From Halorussus lipolyticus (GTDB taxonomy: Archaea; Halobacteriota; Halobacteria; Halobacteriales; Haladaptataceae), in contig NZ_CP119804.1 in the NCBI RefSeq assembly GCF_029338375.1, positions 1,426,001 to 1,490,000 of the forward strand: 64,000 bases of DNA, given 5' to 3'. The notes beneath the pieces are model-generated. The model worked only from the letters and a program-made list of their open reading frames with translations. It was not told the origin of the DNA and did not search any database. Position numbers and translations under genes: made by a program. Each line of letters begins with the position of its first letter. Positions within the stretch are counted from its first letter, which is position 1. This document shows positions 45,134-53,050 of the stretch, in pieces.

Positions 45134-46227
45134 TGGTCGTCACTCAGAAATGGCGTACTCGCAATCTTAGCTTTTTTCGACTGCCCCCGAACCACGACCC
45201 GGACGACGGTGCCGGGGTCCGAGGAGTCGGTCGGTACGTAGCCGAGCGCGATAGGTTCGGAGAGGGTGGGACTCATCGTCCCGCTGGTGACCTCGCCGAT
45301 AACGTGGTCGTCGGTGTCGGTGATGTCGTAGCCGTGGCGCGGGACCCCGCGGTCCACGAGTTTGATGCCGACGAACTCCTCTTCGACGCCCTCCTCGCTG
45401 GCCTGCTCCAAGGCATCCCGGCCCACGAATTCGGTGTCGAGTTTGACCGTCCACCCGACGCCCGCCTCGTAGGGGTTGCGGGGGTTCTCGTCGGCGTCGA
45501 AGTCCTGCCCGGACAGCAGGAAGCCCTGTTCCATCCGGAGGGTGTCGCGCGACCCGAGACCGCAGGGCTGGCAGTCGAACAGGTCCCAGACGGCCTCGGC
45601 CGAATCGGTCGGGACGATGACCTCGAAGCCGTCCTCGCCGGTGTAGCCGGTGCGGGCGGTCCAGCAGTCAGCGCCGGCGAACTCGACGTATCGCCCCTCG
45701 AACTTCGAGATGTCCGAGACCGAACCCTCGGCCGCCGAGTTCACGAGGTTCGGGGCGTCAGGCCCCTGAATCGCGTACATGCAGTACTCGTCGGTGGCGT
45801 TGTGGACCGTGGCGTCCAAGTCCCACTCGTCGCGGTGGTCGGTCCAGCGCTGGTGCATCTGCTCGTCGTGGCCCGCGTTGGGCACGAAAAGGAACTCGGC
45901 GTCGTGGTCGGCCGGAAGCCGGTAGACCACGGTGTCGTCCAGAATCGTCCCCTCCTCGTCGGTAATCATCGAGTAGTGGGAGTCGCCGTGGCCGAGTTCG
46001 CTCACGTCGTTTGTCGTGAGCTTCTGCATCAGCGCGTCGGCGTCGGGGCCGGAGACTTCGATTTGGCCCATGTGGGACACGTCGAAGATGCCCGCCTCGT
46101 CGCGGACTGCTCGGTGTTCGACCTTGATGGAGTCGAACTCGACGGGCATGTCCCACCCACCGAACTCGGTGAACGTCGCTCCCTCGGCGGCGTGAACGTC
46201 GCGCAGTGGCGGCTTCCGAAGGGTCAT
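45130..46227 (-). CDS. gcvT: Aminomethyltransferase (glycine cleavage T protein)
   Basis: A 365-residue folate enzyme. [15 protein letters not shown] and [12 protein letters not shown] are the N-terminal folate-binding region, DDTVVYRL is the conserved middle block, [13 protein letters not shown] is the diagnostic T-protein segment, and the C-terminal barrel carries [19 protein letters not shown]. It releases NH3 and gives methylene-THF or methylene-tetrahydromethanopterin. First gene of the gcv operon on the minus strand. Confidence 0.97.
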   Translation of the reverse strand: MTLRKPPLRDVHAAEGATFTEFGGWDMPVEFDSIKVEHRAVRDEAGIFDVSHMGQIEVSGPDADALMQKLTTNDVSELGHGDSHYSMITDEEGTILDDTVVYRLPADHDAEFLFVPNAGHDEQMHQRWTDHRDEWDLDATVHNATDEYCMYAIQGPDAPNLVNSAAEGSVSDISKFEGRYVEFAGADCWTARTGYTGEDGFEVIVPTDSAEAVWDLFDCQPCGLGSRDTLRMEQGFLLSGQDFDADENPRNPYEAGVGWTVKLDTEFVGRDALEQASEEGVEEEFVGIKLVDRGVPRHGYDITDTDDHVIGEVTSGTMSPTLSEPIALGYVPTDSSDPGTVVRVVVRGQSKKAKIASTPFLSDDQ

Positions 46228-46347
46228 ACTGGAAGGGTTGCACGCCCGGTACGTAATGCTTTGTCTTCCGGACGCCTGACAATCACTCGCTTTCGAGTAA
46301 ACTACTGTACTCCGAACCGACCGGTTCGCGCCGTCACGCTGGCGCGT

Positions 46348-46527
46348 TTATGCCGGTTCGACGACAATCTGACCGTCTCGGAGTTTGTAGACGAGACGGT
46401 CACCTTCTTCGACTTCGAGTCCGTCGTCGGCGAACTCCTCTCGGACCGCCTTGATGAGACTGATTCGCCATCGCTGGGTTACTGTCGTCGTACCGAGTAT
46501 TTTCTCCTCGGAATCGTCTTCACTCAT
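46348..46527 (-). CDS. SpoVT/AbrB-like DNA-binding protein 1
   Basis: A 59-residue protein starting MSEDDSEEKILGTTTVTQRW. The swapped-hairpin fold can be followed as GTTTVTQRWRISLIKAVREEF, EEGDRLVYKLRDGQIVVEP. These proteins are antitoxins or transcription regulators that bind DNA as dimers. It has a tandem paralogue (46621-46797), and both share the promoter element. No toxin gene is next to either, which argues for a regulator rather than a classic antitoxin. It may control the CHAT module. Confidence 0.75.
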   Translation of the reverse strand: MSEDDSEEKILGTTTVTQRWRISLIKAVREEFADDGLEVEEGDRLVYKLRDGQIVVEPA

Positions 46528-46549
46528 CTACGCCCGTCTTCGGCATCGG

Positions 46550-46580
46550 TGTTGTTATGGACTCTTAGCTATTTCGACTA
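46550..46580 (-). promoter_or_regulatory. Promoter of AbrB-like gene 1
   Basis: On the plus strand ttatggactcttagctattt begins at 46555, 28 bases from the ATG at 46527. Minus-strand reading gives AAATAGCTAAGAGTCCATAA, with CCATAA as TATA-like box for a leaderless transcript. The same element lies at the same distance before AbrB-like gene 2. Confidence 0.5.
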
Positions 46581-46620
46581 CAATCCCGAGTTGGTGGAAT
46601 TGCTGACGGATTATAGGTAA

Positions 46621-46797
46621 TTAAGCCAACTCGATTACGACTTTTCCATCTGAGATTTTATAGACGAGTCGGTCGCCCTCCTCGACCTCATCGTCGTCGC
46701 CCGCGAGTTCCTCGCGGACCGCTTCGAGGAAACTGATACGCCAGCGGTCTGATATTTTTGTGGTGCCGAGTATCTGCTCCGTCGTTTTGTCGCTCAT
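46621..46797 (-). CDS. SpoVT/AbrB-like DNA-binding protein 2
   Basis: A 58-residue paralogue of the neighbouring AbrB-like protein: GTTKISDRWRISFLEAVREEL and then VEEGDRLVYKISDGKVVIE. Residue-by-residue it differs mainly in the linker (AGDDDE against ADDGLE). The two genes are in tandem on the minus strand, each with its own copy of the promoter, so this is a gene-plus-promoter duplication. Heterodimers are possible. Confidence 0.75.
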   Translation of the reverse strand: MSDKTTEQILGTTKISDRWRISFLEAVREELAGDDDEVEEGDRLVYKISDGKVVIELA

Positions 46798-46819
46798 CTA
46801 CTCCCGGCTTGTATTTCGG

Positions 46820-46850
46820 CGTTTTTATGGATTGTTAGCTATTTAAGCTA
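46820..46850 (-). promoter_or_regulatory. Promoter of AbrB-like gene 2
   Basis: ttatggattgttagctattt begins at 46825 on the plus strand, 28 bases from the ATG at 46797, exactly as for gene 1. The reverse strand reads AAATAGCTAACAATCCATAA. A further copy of the core (ttatggatagttggcgatta) is at 50189. Confidence 0.5.
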
Positions 46851-46966
46851 TTTTGACTATATTGACTACACGACGGCTTCGAACGCTCGGAGGACTGCTC
46901 GGAGGAAACGTCGGACGGGAAGGAAAGTGACAGCAGAGCTACGGGTGGTGGTTTCGGGTCGGTCGC

Positions 46967-47653
46967 TCAGAGGCCCATCCACGGGGTCGCGGCGTCGATG
47001 TCGGGCGCGTACCACCGCTGTTCTGGGTCGCGCCGAGGACGCTTCCGGAGTTCGACGCGGGCGTCGAAAAGGTGCATCAGGTCCTCGACGATTTCGCTGT
47101 CGGCCGGGACGCGGAGGTGGTAGTGGGCCATGCCCTGCACACCCCGGACCGTCTCGCCGAGCGTCTGGAGGGCGCGCTCGGTGGCGTTGAGGTCCTGCTG
47201 GACGAGCGGCGAGAGCGAATCGACGCCCACGCGGAGTTCCGCCGGGTCGAGGCCGTCGGCTTGCTCGTCGTAGAAACTAATCGCGGTCTGTACCTCCTCG
47301 CGGAGCTGGCGGGCGTCGTCGGTTTGCAGGGGGTTCAACTCGTCGGTCACGCCCGAAGCAGTCGCGGGGACCGACCGCTCGCCTTGGCGCTGGTCGATAA
47401 TCCACGTCGTGGGGTCGTCCGAGGAGGTCTCGTCGGGAAGTCGGGCCTCGGCGCTCGTAATCGACTGGTCGGTCAACCCGAGGACGCGAAACCGGCGGTC
47501 CGCGCACCCGAAGAAGTTGCGAGAGGCCTGCGCGGATACCGAGTCGGGGACCTCGCCGGTGACGAGAATGTTGCTTCCGACCTGCTTGAGATTGGCGAGC
47601 CATTTCGAGAAGCGGGCGTTGGACCCGCCGCGAAACCGTAGCTCCGTCGTCAT
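46967..47653 (-). CDS. Degenerate RecA/KaiC-like protein (copy B)
   Basis: A 228-residue paralogue of 43967-44749. QVGSNILVTGEVPDSVSAQA replaces the P-loop (no Lys-Thr), ELRVGVDSLSPLVQQ is the Walker-B-like strand and GMAHYHLRVPADSEIVEDLM the core strand. The last part (RWYAPDIDAATPWMGL) matches RWHVPSKDLTIGWASI of copy A. It is read divergently from the 44-residue membrane peptide at 47885, with about 230 AT-rich bases between, and lies next to CHAT-C. Signalling or scaffolding rather than ATP hydrolysis is my inference. Confidence 0.65.
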   Translation of the reverse strand: MTTELRFRGGSNARFSKWLANLKQVGSNILVTGEVPDSVSAQASRNFFGCADRRFRVLGLTDQSITSAEARLPDETSSDDPTTWIIDQRQGERSVPATASGVTDELNPLQTDDARQLREEVQTAISFYDEQADGLDPAELRVGVDSLSPLVQQDLNATERALQTLGETVRGVQGMAHYHLRVPADSEIVEDLMHLFDARVELRKRPRRDPEQRWYAPDIDAATPWMGL

Positions 47654-47844
47654 ATACGTATTTTGTCGGAGGTGTTTCTGATAAAATTTCCGGAAAATCC
47701 GACTGGTTGGGAGCCGAGCGACGACGCGACACAGAGCGTGAGACTCTCAGACAAGCTTTTACCATTCGAGTGTGAAATGGCATTTAGTATTTACTTCAAT
47801 TGAAATCATCGGGTTTTTCCCATATATTTCATGGTAGAATACTT

Positions 47845-47884
47845 TAGAAAAATATAGTTTCTGACAGGTGGTCGTCTGAAATGG
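47845..47884 (+). promoter_or_regulatory. Promoter of the small membrane peptide
   Basis: aaaaatatagttt at about 47846-47860, 25-30 bases before the ATG at 47885, in line with a leaderless archaeal transcript. Confidence 0.45.
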
Positions 47885-48019
47885 ATGACGCAGAACGAAA
47901 CCCTCGAACGAATCGCACAGCACCCCCGACTAGTCGGTTTCCTGTTCACGATGAGTCTGGCCCTCGCGCACGCTGGAAGTGCGGCGGCGAATGGCGCAAG
48001 TATGACTCCCGGACCCTGA
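47885..48019 (+). CDS. 44-residue membrane peptide (DUF7503-like)
   Basis: Starts MTQNETLERIAQHPRLVGFL and continues as one transmembrane helix (FLFTMSLALAHAG) followed by the short tail ANGASMTPGP. I recall tiny haloarchaeal proteins of this pattern next to RecA/KaiC-like genes; the family number is recalled, not checked. Its stop is 2 bases from the stop of CHAT-C on the other strand. A second frame from 47881 (MDDAERNPRTNRT) has no such pattern and is rejected. A membrane anchor or sensor for the CHAT system is possible. Confidence 0.65.
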   Translation: MTQNETLERIAQHPRLVGFLFTMSLALAHAGSAAANGASMTPGP

Positions 48020-48020
48020 A

Positions 48021-50096
48021 CTAATCTAAATCAGACGCAGAAATGTCCTGACTCCAGCAGAGTTCGCCATCAATTTCTACCGGAACAAGTGCCTTGTCAA
48101 GAATTGAGTCTACTTCGTCGCGTGTTACCTCAAATGTCCCGATGAGACCGGACCCCAGATAGCGAGTCGTCTCCTCTACTGTTGACCGCGCTAGCGTTCC
48201 GAGCCGGTGGGTAGAGTTGACGTACGAATACTTGCTGACCAAATACCCATCCTCACCTCGCTGAATTCGGTATTTTAGCGGACTTCCGCTTTCACTCTCA
48301 CACAACGTCAACCCGCCATCTCCGACAGTCACGTACTCGATTGACACCACGACCTCATCTTTCGCAATATTCAGCGCCGACCGGAGCGAAAAGCCGGAGT
48401 TGAGCAGTCTCGCCAGCGCCCGACCGATTTTCGTCGCCGAGGAGTGAACCACCTCGGCCAGCGTGACCACGCCGCCGCGACTCCCCTTCTCGACCAGCGT
48501 CGCGCCCTGCTCGTAGGACCGGCAGGCGTTCAGCAGGAAGGCCTCGACGCCCACCGAGTCCAGCGATTCGGCGTCGAGATAGCCGTCGTCGCACTGGAAG
48601 CCCTTCGCGTCCACGTGGCCGATGTAGTGCAGGAAGTCGGACTCCGACTCGAACAGCGCGGCGAGTTCGTCGGTGGTGGTCTCGTCGTGAATTTCGACCT
48701 CGTAGTTCACGAAGTCCCGGCGACCGTAGAACTCGCCGACCACGTTCTCCTCGGCCATCCGCGGGTCGTTGCAGACGACGTGGACCTCGATTGCCGAGTC
48801 GTCGGGCGCGGTGCGCTCGGCCTCGCGGTGCAGGGAGTCGATGGTGACTTTGTTGGCGTTGATGGGGTAGCCCTCGCCGACCCACGCGTGTTCGATGGTC
48901 TCGGCGGGTTCGACCTGAAACATCTCGTCGTTCCAGTCGGCGTCGTCGCTGGCCGACCGGGTGAAATCGCCCTCCGCGACTGCCGACCGGGTGAACCGCT
49001 CGACGCTCTCTACCGCGGGTTCGACCGAGTGGGCCTGCGGGTCGTCTGGCGTCCGCAGAAGTGAGAGTTCGTCGGCGAAGTAGGGCAGGGCCGCCACGTT
49101 CTCGGCCGAGGACGCGATGTCGGTCGTCAAGTGCCAGTCGAGCAGGTGCGGTTCCAGCACCTCGAAGGGCACCGAGAGGTAGGCGGGGAGTTGGGCGGCC
49201 AGCGGCCGGTCGTAGAGGTCGGCGAAATCGAGGTCCACCGAGGGTTCGACCTGCTGGCGCTCGTGGAGTTCGACCGGGTAGTAGCCCTCGGTCCGAGTCA
49301 GACAATCGAGGAAGAACACCTGCTTGAGGACCCGATTCACCGTGGCCTCGTAGCCACCCGGCCCGTCGAGGGCGTACTCGAAGTCGCCCGCCACCAGTCG
49401 CGGGTCCGACCCCGGAACGACCTCCGCGCCGAGGTAGTACGCCAGCGACGAGGCCGGATACACGTACTCGCGGTCGGGCGGCAGGACGAGTTCGACACCC
49501 GTATCGGGTTTCTCGATGCCGTCCAACACGTCGAACTCGTCGCCGCGTTCGATGCGGGGCGGGTGCCCACGGAGCGTCGGAAACGACCGCTCGCAGGTGG
49601 TGGTCTTGAGCGCGGACCCGAAGTGCGAAATCGCCGCCATCACGTCCTCTATCTCGTCGGTCACGGTGATGGTGCCGACTGGACGCTCGTGGAAGGACCG
49701 CGCGCCGACCCGGACGTGCCGGTTCTCGCCGAATTTGACCGTCACCGACGTTTCGCCGGGATGGATTTCCATCGGCCCCTCGACCGTGAGGTAGAGTTTC
49801 ATCGGCGTACTCTGGAGTTCGACGAGGTACGTGCCGGTCTCGAACGTCTGGATTTCGCTCGCGGTCGCGTCGGCCAGCATCTCGCCGTCTCGACTCCGAA
49901 CCACGGTCGAGACGAGTTTCGGGACCTCGACCGCTCGCGCGTCGAATCCGACCGCGTAGTTCACCGGAAAGTGGAACTCGTCGGTCGATGCCGGTTCCAG
50001 TTCGACGGACTCGGGGGTGTACAACTCGAACCGGGCGTTCTCGATGGGGTCGAAGATACGGACCCCTGTTCGGTCGTCGGGAACGTCGAACTCCAT
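48021..50096 (-). CDS. CHAT-domain caspase-like protease (CHAT-C)
   Basis: A 691-residue full-length paralogue of CHAT-A starting MEFDVPDDRTGVRIFDP. The N-domain shares LRGHPPRIERGDEFDV, LAYYLGAEVVPG and VFFLDCLTRTEGYYPVELHER with CHAT-A. The CHAT domain has His494 (HYIGHVDAKGF) and Cys525 (LNACRSYEQGA), 31 residues apart as in CHAT-A. The region equal to the CHAT-A cassette begins at about residue 390 (DEMFQVEPAE). Its last 150 residues differ from CHAT-A and B. A TATA-like ctataaa lies about 25 bases before the ATG. Converges on the small membrane peptide. Confidence 0.8.
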   Translation of the reverse strand: MEFDVPDDRTGVRIFDPIENARFELYTPESVELEPASTDEFHFPVNYAVGFDARAVEVPKLVSTVVRSRDGEMLADATASEIQTFETGTYLVELQSTPMKLYLTVEGPMEIHPGETSVTVKFGENRHVRVGARSFHERPVGTITVTDEIEDVMAAISHFGSALKTTTCERSFPTLRGHPPRIERGDEFDVLDGIEKPDTGVELVLPPDREYVYPASSLAYYLGAEVVPGSDPRLVAGDFEYALDGPGGYEATVNRVLKQVFFLDCLTRTEGYYPVELHERQQVEPSVDLDFADLYDRPLAAQLPAYLSVPFEVLEPHLLDWHLTTDIASSAENVAALPYFADELSLLRTPDDPQAHSVEPAVESVERFTRSAVAEGDFTRSASDDADWNDEMFQVEPAETIEHAWVGEGYPINANKVTIDSLHREAERTAPDDSAIEVHVVCNDPRMAEENVVGEFYGRRDFVNYEVEIHDETTTDELAALFESESDFLHYIGHVDAKGFQCDDGYLDAESLDSVGVEAFLLNACRSYEQGATLVEKGSRGGVVTLAEVVHSSATKIGRALARLLNSGFSLRSALNIAKDEVVVSIEYVTVGDGGLTLCESESGSPLKYRIQRGEDGYLVSKYSYVNSTHRLGTLARSTVEETTRYLGSGLIGTFEVTRDEVDSILDKALVPVEIDGELCWSQDISASDLD

Positions 50097-50188
50097 TCGT
50101 TGTGAAGCGTGCCTTGCTGTGTTTATAGTTTTACCTGAAAAGCCGACAAGAAATCGGCTCCGACCCGCCGCCCCGAATTCCGGTACTG

Positions 50189-50210
50189 TTATGGATAGTT
50201 GGCGATTACG
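50189..50210. promoter_or_regulatory. AbrB-promoter-like motif between CHAT-C and 50226
   Basis: ttatggatagttggcgatta matches the element before both AbrB-like genes (ttatgga, then gtta/gttg-gc-att). It lies 93 bases before the CHAT-C start and 37 before the gene at 50226. It may be a shared regulatory site, or chance. Confidence 0.3.
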
Positions 50211-50225
50211 GCTCGATAGTCGCTA

Positions 50226-50738
50226 ATGACTACTCGGATGAATCAAATCTGCTCGCGGTTGGACCAAACCGGTGCCCGAACCGCGCTGGTCCGCGGAGCG
50301 AGCGCACCCTCGCGGCCGCCCGACACCGTAACCCTCGCGCCGGGCATCGCCCGTTCGGTCGGTCCCGACGGCCGAAGCGCACCGCTGTACGTGACCGCCC
50401 AAGCCCCGAGCGGCCGGACTGTCCGCGAGTACGACGGCGCGGAGGTCGGTCCGGCGGCCGACTGCGCAGAGGACCTGACCGCGGCGCGCGACCCCCGAGC
50501 GGTATGGCTCTGTGAACGCGACCAGATTCGGTCGTGGTGGAGCGAGGAGGTCGCCGACTTTCTGGAGCGACGACTCGCCGACGCCGCGCGCCAAGTAGAC
50601 GCGCGACTGGTTGTCTGGACCGGCGCGGGCGAAACCGGCGACGAGACCCACGGCGAGGAGGACCCTCGCGGCCCCGACAGGCGTACAGAAAACGACGCGG
50701 CGGCCACCGACCGCTACGACGTGGTTCTCGACCGATAG
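50226..50738 (+). CDS. Hypothetical protein
   Basis: A 170-residue protein of unknown family. It has a beta-rich N-terminal part (ARTALVRGASAPS, TVTLAPGIARSVG, PLYVTAQAPSGRTVREY) and a helix (WWSEEVADFLERRLADAARQV), then a disordered acidic tail (TGDETHGEEDPRG). Read divergently from CHAT-C with about 130 bases between; the intervening promoter motif could serve both. It overlaps the 3' end of the zinc-ribbon gene on the other strand by about 25 bases. Confidence 0.55.
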   Translation: MTTRMNQICSRLDQTGARTALVRGASAPSRPPDTVTLAPGIARSVGPDGRSAPLYVTAQAPSGRTVREYDGAEVGPAADCAEDLTAARDPRAVWLCERDQIRSWWSEEVADFLERRLADAARQVDARLVVWTGAGETGDETHGEEDPRGPDRRTENDAAATDRYDVVLDR

Positions 50739-51034
50739 CGCGCCAGCAGGTCGTCGGCCTCGATGCCGACATCGGTGCTTTCGCAGGCCGGGCATTGGAC
50801 CGCCAGACGGAGGCCGCCCGAGTCGGGGGTCTCCTCGATGTCGAGTGCCCCGTCGGACGCTCCGGCGTCGGAAGCGGCCGCATCGTCCTCGGGACGTGTC
50901 TGGTCAGCGCCGGGCGCGCCAGCATCGGGTGCATCCGCGTCGGATGCGTCAGCGTCGGGACCGGGGACCGCGAGCGCGAGTTGGACGAGCAATACGAACG
51001 TACCGGTGTGACCGCAGTTGTAGCAGTTCGTCAT
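50714..51034 (-). CDS. Zinc-ribbon protein with Asp/Ala-rich linker
   Basis: A 106-residue protein: MTNCYNCGHTGTFVLLVQLAL gives the first CxxC, then a low-complexity Asp/Ala/Pro stretch of about 45 residues, then CPACESTD as the second CxxC and a basic tail. The long acidic linker between the zinc half-sites is unusual and probably variable. Real coding is supported by the matching zinc pairs. Function unknown. Confidence 0.65.
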   Translation of the reverse strand: MTNCYNCGHTGTFVLLVQLALAVPGPDADASDADAPDAGAPGADQTRPEDDAAASDAGASDGALDIEETPDSGGLRLAVQCPACESTDVGIEADDLLARYRSRTTS

Positions 51035-51243
51035 GGTTGTCGGACCGGCAGGTGCGTTCCGCGCGCCGGTCGGGACGAGTTGGTTCGGTATCGTATTTGA
51101 ACCTTGGCAGGAGGACCGTGGACCGAGAAAAGAAATACAAATACTTCCTAAGGAAACTAAATTATGTCTTTAAGATAACTATATAATTCCACAGCCGCAC
51201 AGCACCGCAGACGAGATTTCACCGACGCGGAAGCGTTTCCACC

Positions 51244-52974
51244 TCAGTCGTCGCTCGGTTCGCCCGCCTCGAAGGGCAGTTCGAGACCGTACTCTTGGGC
51301 CTGCGAGCGCCAGAACTCCTCGTAGCCCTCGCGCTCCGGTCGGTCGCTGACCGTACTCTCGCCCGACTGCACCCGGTCGAGTTTGAGGTCTATCTCCTCG
51401 ATGAGGCGTCGGCCCACGTCGTCGCTGACCGTCCCGTTTCGCATCGCGTCCATGAGGGCGCTCTTTTCCTGTTTGAGGACCCGGCGTTCGCCGACCAACA
51501 ACTCCTCGCGGCGGAGTTCGGGGTTGTTCTCCAGCAGTTGGGAGATGGCCTCGTTCAGGTCCGTCTTCTCGCGCTCGTACTCCCCTTGGAAGTCCTCGTA
51601 GACGCTGGCGGAGAGTTCGCCTGCGTCGTGAAGCCGTCGGGCCGATTCGAGCGCGGCGTCCACCGCCCGAGCGCGCCCCACGAGGAGTTCGTACAACTCC
51701 TCGGCGTCAGAGCGCGTCACGATGTCCAGATAGCCCATCGCGTTGCCCATCGTCAGGCCCTGTACGACCAGACTGAACGCCGCGACTCCGAACACCATCG
51801 CGCGTAGTTCGTCCCGATGCGGGAAGTTCGGCGGCAGACCCAGCACCAGCGCGATGGGAATCGAGCCGTGAAGTCCGCCCCAGACCATGATGTGCTGGTA
51901 GTCGAAGGGCACCGGTCGGTTCACGAATCGGTTGACGGCGGCGACGAGGGGGTAGACCACCGCCCCGCGGGCAAGCACGACCAGCGGGATGGCCAGCAGG
52001 ATGAGTCGGCCGTGGGTCAGCACCTGATGGATGGGCGTCTTCGCGCCGATGAGCAGGAAGATGAGCGTGTTGACCAGAAAGGCCGCGGTGTCCCACGTGT
52101 TGAACACCGAAATCTTGGTCTGGGCGCTCATGGCGCGCTCTGCTCCTCGGTTGCCGATGAGCAGGCCCGCGGTGACGGTGGCGATGACGCCGCTGAAGTA
52201 GTAGCCGCCGATGGCGTCGCTCAGGGTGTGTTCGGCCAGCAGGAAGCTTCCGTAGGCCAGCACCAGCGTCAGCACGATTTCGGTCATGTGTTCGTCGAGG
52301 CGGTACATGACCTGATACACTGCGAGGCCCGCGACCAATCCGACCACCGCGCCGCCCGTGCTGGCGACCACGATGTCGGCGGACGCGCCGGCGATGGTGT
52401 CGAGCGTGACGAGTTCCGCGAGGTCGGTCCCGGCGTCGGTGGACTCGACGACCAGCGCGAACAGCGTCGAGAAGATGACGACGCCCACCCCGTCGTTGAC
52501 CAGACTCTCGCCCTCCACGAGGACCGACAGGCGTTCGGGTGCGCCTAGCTCCTCGAACAGCGCCAGCACCGACACGGGGTCGGTCGGCAGAATCATCGCC
52601 GCGAACAGAAGTGAGACGAGCAGGGGGAACCCGAACGCGAAGTGGCCGACGACCCCGAGTAACAGGATGGCGGTTATCAACCCGACGACGGCCAGCACCA
52701 GTATGTGCGAGATGTTCGCCCGGAAGTGTTCGAGGTCGGTGGTGGCCGCGCCCTCGAACAACAGCGGCGGCAGAAAGACCAGCAGGATGAGGTCGTGGGA
52801 GAGTTCGATGTCGATGGTGAGACCCAGAATCGACACTGCGAGTCCGGCGAGCAGGAGCGCAATCGTGTAGGGAAACCGGCCGATTTTGGCGACGAAGACG
52901 CCGACACCCGCCGCGATGACGAACACTGACAGCAGGTCGATTAGTTCGGCCGCGATTCCAGTCTCGGCGACCAT
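51244..52974 (-). CDS. Na+/H+ antiporter, CPA1/NhaP type
   Basis: A 576-residue antiporter. About twelve helices fill residues 10-430. ILPTDPVSVLALFEELGAPERL, then VEGESLVNDGVGVVIF, is the core CPA1 motif, with Asp/Asn-Asp residues for ion exchange. Residues about 430-576 form a soluble, Arg/Glu-rich tail (VLKQEKSALMDAMRNG, EIDLKLDRVQSGES), likely regulatory. It exports Na+ in exchange for H+ at the cell membrane, relevant in salt-adapted archaea. No operon partner. Confidence 0.93.
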   Translation of the reverse strand: MVAETGIAAELIDLLSVFVIAAGVGVFVAKIGRFPYTIALLLAGLAVSILGLTIDIELSHDLILLVFLPPLLFEGAATTDLEHFRANISHILVLAVVGLITAILLLGVVGHFAFGFPLLVSLLFAAMILPTDPVSVLALFEELGAPERLSVLVEGESLVNDGVGVVIFSTLFALVVESTDAGTDLAELVTLDTIAGASADIVVASTGGAVVGLVAGLAVYQVMYRLDEHMTEIVLTLVLAYGSFLLAEHTLSDAIGGYYFSGVIATVTAGLLIGNRGAERAMSAQTKISVFNTWDTAAFLVNTLIFLLIGAKTPIHQVLTHGRLILLAIPLVVLARGAVVYPLVAAVNRFVNRPVPFDYQHIMVWGGLHGSIPIALVLGLPPNFPHRDELRAMVFGVAAFSLVVQGLTMGNAMGYLDIVTRSDAEELYELLVGRARAVDAALESARRLHDAGELSASVYEDFQGEYEREKTDLNEAISQLLENNPELRREELLVGERRVLKQEKSALMDAMRNGTVSDDVGRRLIEEIDLKLDRVQSGESTVSDRPEREGYEEFWRSQAQEYGLELPFEAGEPSDD

Positions 52975-53050
52975 ACACCGAATAGACTCGCACGGCCATT
53001 AACGTCCGTGGCCCGCCGAGGGATTTCTCGCGGGAAAATCGCCGGGGTCG

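Noticed and set aside
46348..46797. AbrB-like genes as antitoxins of a type II pair
   Set aside because: Neither has an adjoining toxin gene; the neighbours are another AbrB-like gene and gcvT.
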